DNA from: Synaphobranchus kaupii
Lineage: Eukaryota > Chordata > Actinopteri > Anguilliformes > Synaphobranchidae
Length of the DNA: 64,000 nt
NCBI GenBank assembly: GCA_029718625.1
Contig: CM056395.1
Location: 22,786,480 to 22,850,479 of the forward strand
Direction of reading: 5' to 3'
Part shown: in pieces, positions 13,630 through 25,207 of the stretch
Layout of the letters: the number at the start of each line of letters is the position of its first letter
Numbering within the stretch: position 1 is the stretch's first letter
Notes under the pieces: model-generated
The model's database searches: none
The model's input: the letters and a program-made list of their open reading frames with translations, nothing else
What the model was told of the DNA's origin: nothing
Position numbers and translations under genes: made by a program

Positions 13630-14712
13630 ACCTGCCTGCCAGTCAGAATGATTTTACGGTCCGCGCCGCATCTGAACAATGAGGTTATGAGAATCCGCTG
13701 AACTTCCGGAGAGTTCTTCTTACTGGAAAACCCTCTGGGCTCTTGTCATCGGGGGCTGTCTTTGGCAGAATCGGATGCCCCGCATTTTTTGTCCAAACGG
13801 ATTAATCGTGAGGGAAGATGCCTCCGTCGACGCATTTACCCCCCCCCCCCCCCCCCATATTGGCGGGATTGAGGAACTCTTCTCTTCACAGCACCTGCTT
13901 TTATTGGCGCGGTCATTCCGAATTATGAATGGTTCTCAACTCCATGGAAAAATCCAGGAACCATGAAGGAATCCCTACAGCTCGCCCCTCTAAGTCACTC
14001 TCCCAGTCTCTATATGCCACAGAAGGCCTCATTTATTCTGCTGTTTTCTCAGAGGAGACAAAGATTTTTGAAAAATAAGCCCAGAGGCAGATCTGAGCGG
14101 TTTTGGCTGACGTAGAAACCCGGACCCGAATCTCATCTTCGGTGGCTTGGAGCAGTGAATGGGCTGAGAGAAAGCAGCGATTGTCATGTAAATAGTCATC
14201 AAAGCACTTGGTGCCAGGATGGATGATGTGAGATCTTTTTATTTAATTTTTGTCAACAACATCGAAGCATGACTGTGTACAATGGTGTGTCTGCACATTT
14301 AAAAATTAAAAATAATACCGTTAAATTAACTTCAATACGGTACATTCCATCAAATGCAAGGGGCCAGTTTGGGAAAGACGTTATTTCATACAGTGATGGG
14401 CATTCAGCCAATTAAACAATAGAGATTATACTGACAGAGAGCTGAGAATACAGGTTAGACTGCACTCAGATTCAGAAGTCTAGGAATAAATCCACTAAAC
14501 GGATAAAATAAACAAATAAATCCAATTGTTTTTTTTTTCTCAACAAACTGTTTTAAAAGATAATCTTGTTGATTGGTGAACTCAAAGAGCATTTATTTGT
14601 GTCTAAATCATGACTGAATATAAAAGGATATCAAAAGACTCTTGATATCTTATTTTCTTACAAGCTCTTATTTATATACATGTATATATACATAATCACC
14701 CAGATCATGGGA

Positions 14713-14883
14713 TATTCAAATCTGGACCTTGAATCAAAATCTGGCCCTGGTTTTCTTTCTCTCAGGTAATTAAGTGAACAATTAGTGCTACTGATTGGCC
14801 AGACTGTCTTCACACCTGACTCCCAGGTAAAGGGAGGGTGGAAAACCAGCAGTTCTCAGCCCTTGAGGACCATGATTTGAATA
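14713..14883. mobile_element. Short inverted-repeat MITE (CAAATCTGGACC type)
   Basis: The left end TATTCAAATCTGGACCTTGA is the imperfect reverse complement of the right end (CCTTGAGGACCATGATTTGA then ATA). A nested inner pair, TCTGGCCCTGGTTTT and GGAAAACCAGCAG, strengthens the symmetry. Total 171 bp, non-coding. It resembles in general style the element at 54530-54741 (inverted 'cctggagggcc' ends), so both may belong to one loosely defined fish MITE group. Confidence 0.75.
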
Positions 14884-15211
14884 CCAGGGACCAGGGTCCA
14901 ACAATAAATGTACAAAAATCCCACAAGTGCATTTTTCTTAACAGTAACACGTACAATTACTTAATTCTGTGTCCTCACAAATCACATTTACATTACATTA
15001 ACTAGGCTGTCATTCATGGCGGTGTAGTACAATCTATCATCAATTAATCATTTCATTTTTAGATGCAGTTGTGGATGGGTCAGAAAAAACACATGAATGG
15101 GCATGTTTACACTTTTATGTGCTATTTAAAAAAGAAGAGCAGTTTCCAAGCAACAATTGTTTCATTTGAAAAGGTATTGAATATCTTTCTTTACTTTAAA
15201 ATGTACATCTC

Positions 15212-15300
15212 CACAGCAAAAATGGCAGCGTAAATATAACACTGCTGGTGTATGTTTAACACCCTAGGGTGTTATTATGCACACCATCATTTTTGCTGTG
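15212..15300. mobile_element. Small MITE with CACAGCAAAAATG ends
   Basis: CACAGCAAAAATG at 15212-15224 is mirrored by CATTTTTGCTGTG at 15288-15300. The interior retains further mirrored pieces around GTGTTA. It is only 89 bp. The ends match those of the element at 51322-51439, and a half-copy may sit near 37184-37208. Confidence 0.75.
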
Positions 15301-15701
15301 TAATAAAGTCAATATATCATATATCATGGTACCTATCATGCATTGTCATGCATATTTATAAATCACATTTAATTAGATTCTGCTGTCAGACATGAAGGAA
15401 ACTCCACTGGTCACCTTGTCGGAAGTATATGGCTAGAAGGTTAGGCTGCTTTAGCCCAGTTATGCTCAGTCATGTGTCATTTTTCCTCCACATCCATGAT
15501 GCTCTCAATTTGCATATGTAAGAAAATCTGCCGTTTGTGTATTCAAGACCCGCAGGCAGATCAGAAATGTAGCCTTGCTATTTCTGTTTGACTTATAAGT
15601 CCTAGGGTTGGTTTTTGTGTGTTTTTGCAAGGGGCTTGACAGGCTTTACACGGATACATTTTTAGTTTCATGATGTATGCGCACACTGTATATATGTAAA
15701 T

Positions 15702-15724
15702 TTCTCTCTCTCTCTCTCTCTCTC
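15702..15724. repeat. (TC)n microsatellite
   Basis: Pure TC dinucleotide of about 23 bp. Confidence 0.95.
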
Positions 15725-15929
15725 AATTTAATTTTAAGGTGCTTTACTGTGTTGCCAAAGCAAATGTTACAAAGAACAATAATAATAATGACAATAACAA
15801 TAATCAATAAATAAATAAGAATGTACTTAGCAACTTGTTAGCAAATATATTGCTAGGGATAGCTGCTACATTATGCAAAGGATGTGCTTTGCCTCGTCTG
15901 TTCTGTAATGATGATGATGTCTCTGTACG

Positions 15930-15997
15930 CACTTACTGTACGTCGCTTTGGATAAAAGCGTCTGCTAAATAAATGTAATGTAATGTAATGTAATGTA
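15930..15997 (+). mobile_element. 3' tail of a SINE/LINE, truncated
   Basis: GTCGCTTTGGATAAAAGCGT followed by CTGCTAAATAAATG and a run of TAATG units. This is the same type of tail as in the SINEs at 11709 and 21094, here without a recognisable head. 5' truncation is usual for target-primed retrotransposition. Confidence 0.75.
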
Positions 15998-16071
15998 TAC
16001 ATATAACACGCATTAAACATAAACATCATACACATACTGTCATATCTATGACTTATGATATACAAATCTTA

Positions 16072-17868
16072 TTAACTAACTGCAGGTGTTGTGCTTCTGT
16101 GTCGATGACAAATTTCTATATATAAAGCAACTAGTGGGACTGTGTGTCCTTCACCCAGTAGAATTGGTGACCTTTTTTCTGTCTCAACCTCACCTGTTGC
16201 ACAGTGATCACTTGGGGTGCCAGGTTTGTTTGTGTCTTCCTGTTCAATGGCCAGGCTGTGATCACTTAGTCTGTATTTGGTAAGGATCTGTCTCTGCTTT
16301 ATATCTCCGACAGTGGAGAGATATTCTGCGATTTTGTAATTTCTTATTAACATATTGTAACAATTTAGTTTGTTTTGCAGTTTTGTCATTACCTTCCAAT
16401 TTTCCAAATAAGAATCTTTTGTTTGATGAATTAATTGGTTGATTTTAATTGAAGCAGTGCTGGACTGAAATGGGCCATAATTAGTATTGTTAGTTTTTGA
16501 TTGGTTTGTTAGTTTCAGGGCCAGCTGACTGAGAGGACTGCTATAGGGGCTTAGCTCATGAGATAGAAAGGCCTTATATTGGAGGGAACTTGATTCGGGT
16601 TTTTGTCCCATTGTGAATAGTTGTTGTCCCATTGTGAATAGTTTTGGTCCCATTGTGAATAGTTTTTGTCCCATTGTGAATAGTTTTGGTCCCATTGTGA
16701 ATAGTTTTGGTCCCATTGTGAATCGTTTTGGTCCCATTGTGAATAGTTTTTGTCCCATTGTGAATAGTTTTGGTCCCATTGTGAATAGTTTTGGTCCCAT
16801 TGTGAATAGTTTTTGTCCCATTGTGAATAGTTTTTGTCCCATTGTGAATAGTCTTGATGGCTAAGTGGACCCCATACCTCACTTCAATATAGCACAATTG
16901 GCTGTAATATGCTGTCAATTATTTTTAACCAAATTCTTACAGTAATTTTAATATTGTAAAACTTTATTTTGATTGTATAAAATGCCCTTTTGGCTTTGTC
17001 TTTTAGTGCATTCACTGCTAGGCAAAAGCTCCCTGATGCATTGATTTTCAGACCTAGATATGGTGTGTTCCAGAATTGTGTTACAGAGGGTGAAACTGCA
17101 TGTGCTTCTCTGAGACCTGGCCTTTTTCTGGAAAATCATTATTTTGGTCTTTTGAAGTTTACTGTCAGGGCCCAGGACTGGCAGAATTATTCTAAGACGG
17201 CCAGGTTCTGCTGTAGCCCTTGTTCTGTGGGTGACAGAAGAATCAGGTCGTCTGCATACAATAAGAATTTAATTTCGGAGTCATGTAGAGTGAGTCCAGG
17301 AGCTGCAGATTGTTCCAGCATTGTGGCCAATTCATTAATGCAAATATTAAATAATGTTGGACTCAAGCTGCAGCCCTGTCTCACTCCACGACTCTGAGTG
17401 AAGAATTCTGTTCTTTGATTGTCAATTTTCACCGCACATTTGTTTTCTGAATACATTGATTTAATAATGTCATATACTTTGCCACCTATACCACTTTTAA
17501 GTATTTTATAATTTAATCCCTGGTGCCAGATAGAGTCAAATGCTTTCTTAAAGTCAATAAAGCATGCAAGGATTTTGCCTTTTTTAATTTGGTGAACATG
17601 TTTATCTATAAGGGTGTATAGGGTGTAAATATGATCAGTTGTGCGGTGTTTTTGGAGGAAGCCAATTTGACTCGTACTCAAGACATTGTGCTCGATAAGG
17701 AAGTTTATAATTCTTGAATTAAGGATGCTGCAAAATAACTTCCCCAGATTACTGCTTACACAGATGCCTCGGTAGTTATTGGGGTCGAATTTATCTCCAC
17801 TCTTGTAAATCGGGGATATAAGCCCTTGGTTCCAGGTATGTAGTGACAGGTTGAATCATTTCAATAGC
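16072..17868 (-). pseudogene. Non-LTR retrotransposon (LINE) ORF2 remnant
   Basis: Reading on the minus strand, reverse transcriptase is clear between 17868 and 17187. An NYRGICV-like stretch is followed by GFLQKHRTTDHIY, FIDFKKAFDSIWHQGL, GVRQGCSLSPTLFN and the catalytic FLLYADDLILLS. These motifs mark a LINE polymerase (jockey/L2/I-like; clade not resolved). Further on come a WALTVNFKKTKIM-like segment (around 17160), then, past frame breaks, an IWLKIIDS..QPI-like thumb segment (around 16900). The C-terminal region follows (16072-16590) with QRQILTKYRLSDHSLAIE. The gene is broken: stops and frame changes occur between 16860 and 17190, a TGA lies near the 5' limit, and a 12-unit tandem array interrupts it. 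The 5' part is missing and abuts a CT/CA microsatellite. It is inactive. Confidence 0.88.
16601..16852. repeat. Twelve 21-bp tandem units inside the LINE
   Basis: The unit on the + strand is TTTTGTCCCATTGTGAATAGT with T/G alternation near its start. Units begin every 21 bp for 252 bp, exactly twelve copies. On the LINE coding strand each unit encodes Y-S-Q-W-D-K-N or a close variant, and the same motif adjoins the array as HQDYSQWDK, so the array grew from the LINE's own codons. The reading frame stays open because 21 is a multiple of three. Confidence 0.95.
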
Positions 17869-17876
17869 TCTCTCTC

Positions 17877-17945
<69 letters not shown>
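17867..17945. repeat. (TC)n(AC)n compound microsatellite
   Basis: TC dinucleotides to about 17908 followed by AC dinucleotides to 17945, separating two minus-strand LINE fragments. Confidence 0.96.
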
Positions 17946-17946
<1 letters not shown>

Positions 17947-17950
17947 TCTC

Positions 17951-18090
17951 TCAAATTCAAGTTCAAATAAGCTTTATTGGCATGGCAAGGGTACACTTAC
18001 ATTGCCAAAACATATACTGACATAACAAACAGATAAGCAATATAAAATGTAACTACAGTAAACACACACTAAATAAATGAAATTCTACAT
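17951..18090 (-). mobile_element. 3' end of a second LINE copy
   Basis: On the minus strand the sequence ends GGCAATGTAAGTGTACCC..., then ATGCCAATAAAGCTTATTTG and a TTGAA-rich terminus. That is a LINE 3' untranslated end with a polyadenylation-like AATAAA. It lies upstream, in the sense of orientation, of the LINE remnant at 16072-17868, so it belongs to a separate insertion. No coding part is seen. Confidence 0.6.
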
Positions 18091-18549
18091 CTACAAATCA
18101 AACACAAGAAATTAGTCATTAGTCATTCACACACACACACAAATGTGCACACGCACAAATTAAATATTTCTTAAAAATATGTTTTGATTATGATGTAATG
18201 AATGACTGAATGGTACATATAATTGGGCTGCCATTTGATATGTGACAGAAAGCAAGTCCTCTTAGTGCTAACTGTCTGTATGGAATATAAGCATTTGTAT
18301 GTCATTGTATTAGCAATGCAATGGAAATACAATTTCCCCACTACGTATTTGTCATAGCGTCTTACAGTTTAGCATTGCATATGTCAGCCGTTGCTTGCTG
18401 TAACTGGAGTGATTTGCGCAGCGTGAATGTCAATGTTGTGCCTGTTGAAATTTGAACAAGCCTAGTTAGAACAGAAGCCTTACAGTTTCTCTGTCTGACG
18501 AGCAAAGATTCACAAGACTAACACCTGCATCAGAAACACTTTAAAACTA

Positions 18550-19094
18550 CACTGCCTGGCCAAAACAAAATGTTGCAGTTGCACCAGTCACGCATAGTGC
18601 CCACTGTACAAGCCTCTGGAGGCAGTGTTATCATCTGGGGTTGCTTCAATTGGTCAGGTCTAGGCTCAGCAACGTTATGCAGCAATAAAATGAAGTCAGC
18701 TGAGTACCTGAATGTACTGAATGACCAGGTTATCCCATCAATAGGCATATTCCAGGACGACAATGCCAAGATTCATGGGGTTCAAATTGTGAAAGAGTGG
18801 TTCAGGGAGCATGAGGAATCATTTTCACAGATGAATTGGCCACCAGAGAGTCCTGACCTTAACCCCATTGAAAGTCTTTGGGATGTGCTGGAGAAGACTT
18901 TACGGAGTGGTTTGACTCTCCCGTCATCAATACAAGATCTCGGCCAAAAATGAATGCAAGTCTGGATGGAAATAAATGTTGTGACGTTGCATAAGGTTGT
19001 CGAAACAATGCCACGACGAATGCACGCCATAATCAAAGCTAAAGGCGGTCCAACAAAATATTACAGTGTGCGCCTTTTTTTTGGCCGGGCAGTG
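18550..19094 (+). mobile_element. Internally deleted Tc1-like transposon, copy 1
   Basis: The 545-bp element starts CACTGCCTGGCCAAAA, ends with the matching TTTTGGCCGGGCAGTG, and is flanked by TA on both sides (18548-18549 and 19095-19096), the Tc1/mariner target signature. The N-terminal DNA-binding half of the transposase and the first catalytic Asp are missing. What remains is its C-terminal catalytic half in the + orientation. A nearly identical 544-bp copy lies inverted at 60981-61524. Confidence 0.93.
18570..19067 (+). pseudogene. Tc1-like transposase, C-terminal half
   Basis: The frame gives [12 protein letters not shown], then [10 protein letters not shown] with the second catalytic Asp (residue 64 of the frame), and [15 protein letters not shown] with the catalytic Glu (residue 101). 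There are 36 residues between them, against 34 in ordinary Tc1 transposases. The spacing therefore matches the DD36E type. The first Asp region is deleted. A TGA at 18951-18953 interrupts the frame, after which it continues in the same phase through ETMPRRMHAIIKAKGGPTKY. In copy 2 that last Tyr codon is followed by a TAG stop, in copy 1 by TAC. Non-functional. Confidence 0.9.
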
Positions 19095-19096
19095 TA

Positions 19097-20340
19097 TAAA
19101 CCAATGTTAATTCACACCTGGAGGGCATTTGGAAAAAATATAATCCTGCATATTCCTTGACTTCCATAGAAAGGATCTCCTTCCCGTTATAAGCGCATAA
19201 ATGGTAGATGAGATTAGGGAGACGTACAGGATCGTTTTGGATTGCCGGGCTCTTTTTTTATAACAAGAATGCTCACCACTCAGAGGATGGCTACAATGCC
19301 CGGTGGCTTTTTAAATTAAAGCCAGTAAGCACGTACGTAGCTGTACTTTCCCCGTTGTTGGTCAATGTCGTTAGAGAAGCACAAGAAGTGGACATTTTTA
19401 CAGTGGCGGCCATTGAACGGAAGGTTCCGTTGCTTGAGATGGTTGCGCTGGAGAGGCAGACGGATAATTCAGCGGCATTGTTATGTTAAGACACGTTTCC
19501 TCGGGCCTGACTTAGAAGTAGGTCGTCGTTACACCTGGGGCCACCCACAGATTTTTCCGGAGAAATGTGACCCCAGTCTAACAGGGTGAAACCCCCATGT
19601 ATGGCAACAAGTTTGCCCCCTGCTCAGGTCAAGCAAAAGCAGATGTGTTTTAATTTGTAAAAAAACTTGGAAAAAAAACATAACCAGAATGCATCTTCAG
19701 CAACAACATATGCCCAGCCAGGCTATTATGTTTGTGTTCTTAGATATTCGAGACTTAAAAGCAAACACACTTTTACTTCTTGTGCCATATGCCAGATTTG
19801 AACAAATGTTTTTGTTGCAGGACTTCTAACAGCAGTAACAGAAGTAGCACAAGCACAAGTCTAACTTCCGCTGACAATGAACACAAATCTGCGGCTATTT
19901 ACACATGATTGGTGTCCATCTCATGACCTACAAAGCTTAAAAACCACATGGAACACATTGAGACCTCTTGGACCACGGTCTGTATTTGGACAGTGACACA
20001 ATTTGTTGTTTTTTTGGCTCTGTACTCCAGCACATTGGATTTGAAATGAATCAATAAATATGAGGTTAAAATGCAGACTGTCAACTTTAATTTGAGCTTA
20101 TTTAAATCCATATCGGGTGATCTGTGCAATATGCAAAGCAAATCTTTGTACTGCATATTAAGTGGCATGTATCCAACACTAAGGAATGAGCAGGAATGAG
20201 ATCTCAATTAAAACTGCTCTCCATGTCAACATAAGTAAAACGACAAATAACTGGCACAATATATTGACATTAATTAATTAAAATCTGCCTTCAGGATCGA
20301 TTTCACAGTGGCCATTTAGCCTGCATTTGCAAATATTACA
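19097..20340. other. Noncoding DNA with a repeat fragment
   Basis: Mostly unique sequence. The stretch 19975-20115 (CTGTATTTGGACAGTGACAC... with GGCTCTGTACTCCAGCACA) looks like a fragment of a dispersed vertebrate repeat from memory of similar sequences. I cannot see its ends. No exon is recognised. Confidence 0.4.
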
Positions 20341-20800
20341 TTTTTTTTTTTTTAACTTTTTAAAAAATTTGCCACCCAACCGGGGGCTGTATACTATATC
20401 CAAGTCTCCCTCCAATCTGGAATATCCAACTGTCTGAAACCGCAGCCGAGCACAAACCACCCAGCCAATTCCCGGAGAGCCGAGACATCCACGGTTCTCC
20501 TCCGAAACACGCGATGTCGTACGGCTACTTCTTTTCGCGTCGCAGACCGCAGTTATGCTCACACGCAGCAGCGTCGGAGGAAGACCTTTCATATGGGGCT
20601 TCGACGTGCAGTTTTACGAGCGCCCTTATCGGCCAGCAGGGGTCACTAAAGAGCGATGGAAAACAGATCCCTGTCCGACTGAACCCTCCCATACCCTGTG
20701 TAACACAGGCGCCAACTGTGAGTCGCCCTGTAGCGCTCTCGGCCACAGTCCTCACCGACGTGGTCCGGGTTCGATCCGAAGCCATGAGGCTCATCAATGC
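20341..20800 (-). mobile_element. SINE-like dispersed repeat with A-rich 3' end
   Basis: On the minus strand a GC-rich 400-bp body ends in GATTGGAGGGAGACTTGGAT..., then an A-rich tail (T run at 20341-20353 on the + strand). The style, a GC-rich head with an attenuated 'attgg.. ttggga' 3' part and poly-A, resembles the SINE at 41142-41482, but the bodies are not alike over their length. A B-box-like GGTTCGATCCG occurs on the opposite (+) strand near 20767, so orientation is not certain. The 85-117 codon overlapping frames here on both strands are by-products of GC richness. Confidence 0.5.
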
Positions 20801-21093
20801 ACCGTCACATGAGAACGAGACACAGACACATCTAAGACAAGAAAACGTTTTTAAATCGGTAGAATAACATCTTTGCTAATCCAATATGACACAGAGCAAG
20901 ATAGACTGCCATGTCTGCTTGACTGCCCGGCTTTGGAATTGCGGGGATGTACTGTATGTCTGAGGACCAATCAGTAAACAGTTCCATTTTGTCAATAATC
21001 AAGAAGTGAATGCTGGTATTCATTCACTGGTGTCGGGTGCGGCTTACCTGTTACCTAACCACTGATACAGGTGATTACAAACATTTTCCAAGT

Positions 21094-21320
21094 ATTACAT
21101 TACATTACATTACATTACAGGCATTTAGCAGACGTTCTTATCCAGAGCGACTTACACTACTTCTTATTACATTTATCCATTCATACAGCTGGATATATAC
21201 TGAAGCACGGCAGGTGAAGTACCTTGCTCAAGGGTACAACGGCAGTGTCTTACCTGGGAATCGAACCTGCAACTTTCGGTTACAAGCCCAGTTCCTTAGC
21301 CACTATACTACACTGCCGCC
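21094..21320 (-). mobile_element. tRNA-derived SINE, near full length
   Basis: On the minus strand it begins GGCGGCAGTGTAGTATAGTG (A box) and contains GCAGGTTCGATTCCC (B box), together an internal RNA polymerase III promoter. The tail GTCGCTCTGGATAAGAACGT is followed by CTGCTAAATGCC and TAATG repeats. It is 227 bp and the best preserved member of this family in the window. A clear target duplication was not found. Confidence 0.9.
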
Positions 21321-23797
21321 AGTGTTCCAATCAGGATTAGAGCCACCAGACCTCTGGTTCAGAAAACATTAACATTAAAAAGCAGATGCATATTTTCGTC
21401 AAAGTATGATCTCAGAGCTCTCATCAATTACCTACACTTAGGCCAGAACAAAGTGTGGAGACACAGCCCCGGCTCTTTGTCCTTGCAAATGGCACGGGGC
21501 TGTGAAGCAGCTCCATTCAATAACTTCCTGGAATCTTCCTTTTAATTATATCCAAGACAAATAAACGCCTTTCACTCACTTTGGCAGTGACATCAGTCTA
21601 CAGCCACTGTGCAGGGGTAAGTGAATCTATAATTTAATTGCCTGAATTACCCTTCTACATCACGGGCGCTGCACCTTGGACCGCTCGAAATGTACAGCGT
21701 TCACTCATCTCGCCAGCGACCGGTGATCCGGTCCTTGGACCACAATCCCGCAGCATCTTTTACCGTGAGAGATTTGAAGCTACGCTTTCCTCGGTTGCTT
21801 AGAAGCTCTTAAATCAGCATATCGATCCCAGTATCAGAGCAGCCAGAGTGATGGAAATAAGAGCAGGTCTCTGGTACCTATAGTGCCCGTATAAAGGAGC
21901 AGATTCTTTTGAGTGGAAGAGAAAAGGACCCTTTATCATTGTAATTGCCAGAGGTACTATTGATTCAATCCATCTCCATCTCAGGTACATAGGCCCTGGA
22001 GAGAATAAATTGCTTGTTCACATCTAAGCAGTGGCAGGCAAGTGTTTTGTTTTTGATGTCTCACACTGTCTTAAGTTCTTTTAAAGAAATATGTTTTTGC
22101 AAAGGTAGACGGTATATTGAAGAATGTCACTGTTTAAAGATGATTTTAAGAACAAATTATCCACCCAGATTCAACCCAAGCACTGCGTTGCATTGTCTTC
22201 AAATTTGTACTGAGAAGTTATGTTTTGTCTTATTAATTTTGACTTCTCACAGTTGAGTCTTGCCATGATATCTAAAACCATTAAATGACCACCCAAAAAC
22301 CTGGCCCAATACATAAACGTCTCTTGCAGCTATCCAATGAAAGATATGACTGTACAGTGCAGAGTACTGCACCCTCCCTACCATCTGCAGTCGCTTACAG
22401 CAAGATTTGATTTTGTTAATAAATACAAAATCCATTACACATTGAGGGAGAGAAAAGGTAGATTATAGAGGCTGAAAGAGCTTTTAAACATGATTTGACA
22501 AGCTATTATGTATCTTCCCAGAATAGCATTATCACCATTGAAAGCCTATCAACGTTAACATGCATGTGCTTGTGACAAGGCCAATTTATTATTCTTATAA
22601 TGGCTACAACTCATTGTGCTTCATGTCCAGGGTGAGTGCGAGCCGTCTGTTTGCGCTGTACGCCTTGCCCTGTGTAAAATTCAGAGGTCGTTAGACCAGT
22701 TCTGTACATTTTTATTTTGCCTCCCTCTTTTCTCGATTCTTCAACGTCAAAAGGAGCATCAATTATCATTTGTTTAACGTGTTGAAAAAAAAAAGGAAGG
22801 CTTAAAGATTTAACAGACCTCTCAGGTTTTCATTGGATGCAACTTTTTTCAACCGTTAACTGCAACTGCAATAACTGCAACTTGTATGCTTGGAATGCAT
22901 TATTTATTTGTATTTGGTACCGCACCATAGATATTATCATATTAAATTATGTTAAATGTGGCCCTGTAGTTTCCTTGTTTATCATTGTGCTGAAGTTATG
23001 CATTAATGATAAGACTAAATACTACTGTTGAAAGTCAGGAAATGTATCGCAGGTTAAAGTGGCCAGTTTGTATTTCCTCCTTACAGACTGTGGGAAGTGC
23101 TGAGTTTAAATAATGAAAAGGTCCCCGGCCCGGGGAAAATGTATGGTTATATCGGTCTTTACAGCAGCCGGATTGTATGGGGAGAAAACATTTCTAATAA
23201 TGCATTCCGTCTTTCATTGCTGTCAGGGCCTGGTTCTTGCACCAAATGTTTATTACTCTTGTTCAGCCTACATTTGTACAATTTCTCCCTGTCACAGTTT
23301 TTTTAAAATTATGTTTGCATCAGGCAATTAAAATGAGCTAACCTCGGGAAGACTAAGCCTTGTCAAAGCCTAACACATCGCGGGAATGAAGAATATTATT
23401 AGCATCAACTCAGACTGCAGTTTATAGGGAAAAAATGGCAACACAATTTGTGGTCTTAACTGATTTAAACAAGACTGAAGTGTGTTCTCTGTGCACTGGG
23501 GCAATCTCATTATCCTAATAAAAAACCATGGTGCAAACAACTGCACTCAATGAATAAAACATTTTTAAAAACAGTCGTTTGTGTCGGAAATAAAAACATC
23601 ACAGCATTTTCTAAATATTTCATGGATCAATTCGACTCTGCTTCATCTCTGAGTTCAAAGACAAAGGAGATGTTCCATTTCCTTATTAATGCATTTTGTT
23701 AAACATTAATAGGGTGAGCACTAGGAAATTGCCTTTAATCTTTGTCCTCTTCTTGTGTCTTTCCCTCTCTCATTGTGTGGACAAGACTGATTGGGCT
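21321..23797. other. Unique noncoding DNA, possible regulatory sequence
   Basis: No coding exon recognised. Segments near 21890-22010 and 22560-22700 have balanced, non-repetitive composition of the kind often seen in conserved noncoding elements of gene deserts, but this cannot be shown from one sequence. A poly-A run lies at about 22785. Confidence 0.35.
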
Positions 23798-23802
23798 GTC
23801 AG
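23798..23802. other. Target site duplication, left (GTCAG)
   Basis: GTCAG directly precedes the TG of the left LTR and is repeated at 30953-30957 directly after the CA of the right LTR. Five bases is the usual duplication for Ty3/Gypsy integrases. Confidence 0.95.
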
Positions 23803-23939
23803 TGTTACGATCCTGATACGGGACGAACCCAAGTGCAACGACCAGGAGACAGATTACAGAAAGTGGAACTTTATTAAGCGTTGGGGTGGTCCCAAAGCTG
23901 TACACGGGAGCAAAACAGGTTAGTTAGTTAACACAGGAT

Positions 23940-24525
23940 AGCGTCCAACTGAGGACTGCTCCAAGCCGGAGCTGGACTTGAGGAAACACGGAACTGTTCC
24001 AAGCCGGAACTGGACTTGAACGGAGGTGTCTAAAACACCGGAACTGGACTGGAACTGGACTGGAACTGGACTGGAAACTGGATCGGAACTGGACTGGAAA
24101 CTGGACCGGCAGGTCCACTCAGGAAACGGGAACGGCACGGAACTTGTTCCAAGCCGGAACTGGACTTGAACGGAGGTGTATAAAACACCGGAACTGGACT
24201 GGAACTGGACTGGGAACTGAACTGGAAACTGGACCGGGAGATCCACTCAGGAAACGGGAACGGCACGGAACTTGTTCCAAGCCGGAACTGGACTTGAACG
24301 GAGGTGTAAGAAACACCGGAACTGGACTGGAACTGGACTGGAAGCTGGACCGGAAGGTCCACTCAGGAACACAGGGGACGGCACGGAACTTGTTCCAAGC
24401 CGGAACTGGACTAGAACGGAGGTGTCTAAAACACCGGAACTGGACTGGAACTGGACTGGAAACTGGACTGGAGCTGGACTGGAAACTGGATCGGAACTGG
24501 GCTGGAACAGGACTGGAAACTGGAC
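23940..24525. repeat. Nested tandem repeats within the 3' LTR
   Basis: GGAACTGGACT-like 10-11 bp units form short arrays inside a longer repeated block of roughly 118-150 bp. The block begins at TGTTCCAAGCCGG-like sites near 23995, 24145, 24273 and 24391, with a diverged start near 23958. The same structure lies in the 5' LTR 5748 bp away. In the element's own orientation this is the transcribed leader (R region), not the promoter. The long open frames on both strands are caused by these arrays. Confidence 0.9.
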
Positions 24526-24938
24526 CGGGTAGCTTGAGTAACCGGGCAGAAAGCAGAGGTTAACGGCAGGGTGTTGCGACAGGACTGTAGCTGGTGAATG
24601 CACCGCCGAGTTGGAAGGTGCGGCGTAGCTCGGGCAATACTGGCGTAAGCCGGCTGGCATGCAGAGGTCCTGGTACTGCAACACGAGTACGGGAGGTACG
24701 TAACACGGGGAGGACAAACACAGCTGCGGGAAGACTGGAACTGCGGCGTCTGGAGGTTTTGAAGGGAAACAGGTAAATGCATGCAGCAGCGAAAGATTAG
24801 CAGAGATAGCTACCAGTCAGGAAACCAGGCGAACAGGTATGAACCAGCAGGTTCACAAACACTGGACCAGAAACGGGATACGAAACAAACACGGTAGGTT
24901 AGTCAACGAACTGGCGCTGAATAGCAGCCAGCCAGGGG

Positions 24939-24945
24939 TTTAAAT
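24939..24945 (-). promoter_or_regulatory. TATA-like box in the 3' LTR copy
   Basis: ATTTAAA on the minus strand, 30 nt before the 11-nt segment (24905-24915) that equals the predicted transcript start in the 5' LTR. Confidence 0.7.
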
Positions 24946-25207
24946 GGTGCAGGAAGTGAAGGAGAAAACGAGAAACAGGTGTGATGTTAAATCAGGAGTG
25001 ATTGCCGAAGCACAGCAGTGAGGAATGTGAGTAACGAGAGGGGCGAGTGATAGGCGGAAGCTAAAGTGGAAAATGAAACCAAAAGTACCCGAGGGAGACG
25101 CCCAGTCCACAGCCAGGAGGGAAACACGGACAAGGGATCCAACATGACACGGAAGGAAACAAGGAAAACATGGAAAACGGACAGGACGGGAACGGAACGT
25201 TACAGTA

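Larger units (their letters stand above)
11828..14712. other. Unique noncoding DNA with homopolymers and simple repeats
   Basis: Holds a CACG/CA repeat (12688-12731), a short poly-C (about 12811-12825), a (CA)n (13605-13629) and a 17-nt poly-C (about 13839-13856). No recognisable exon. The 88- and 100-codon open frames here run through these repeats. Confidence 0.45.
23803..25204 (-). repeat. 3' LTR (1402 bp)
   Basis: Starts TGTTACGATCC on the + strand and ends AACGTTACA. The inner edge abuts the polypurine tract. It carries the same internal tandem blocks and TATA box as the 5' LTR. It differs from the 5' LTR at one base that I could find (position 23990). Confidence 0.97.

Noticed and set aside
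21250..21320. tRNA gene
   Set aside because: A and B boxes are present, but the sequence belongs to a 227-bp SINE with a LINE-type tail and cannot form a complete tRNA with proper acceptor stem as far as I can see.
23920..24782. Open frames within the LTR (and duplicates at 29668-30530)
   Set aside because: These are products of the tandem repeats in the LTR leader and occur on both strands, with no initiation context.
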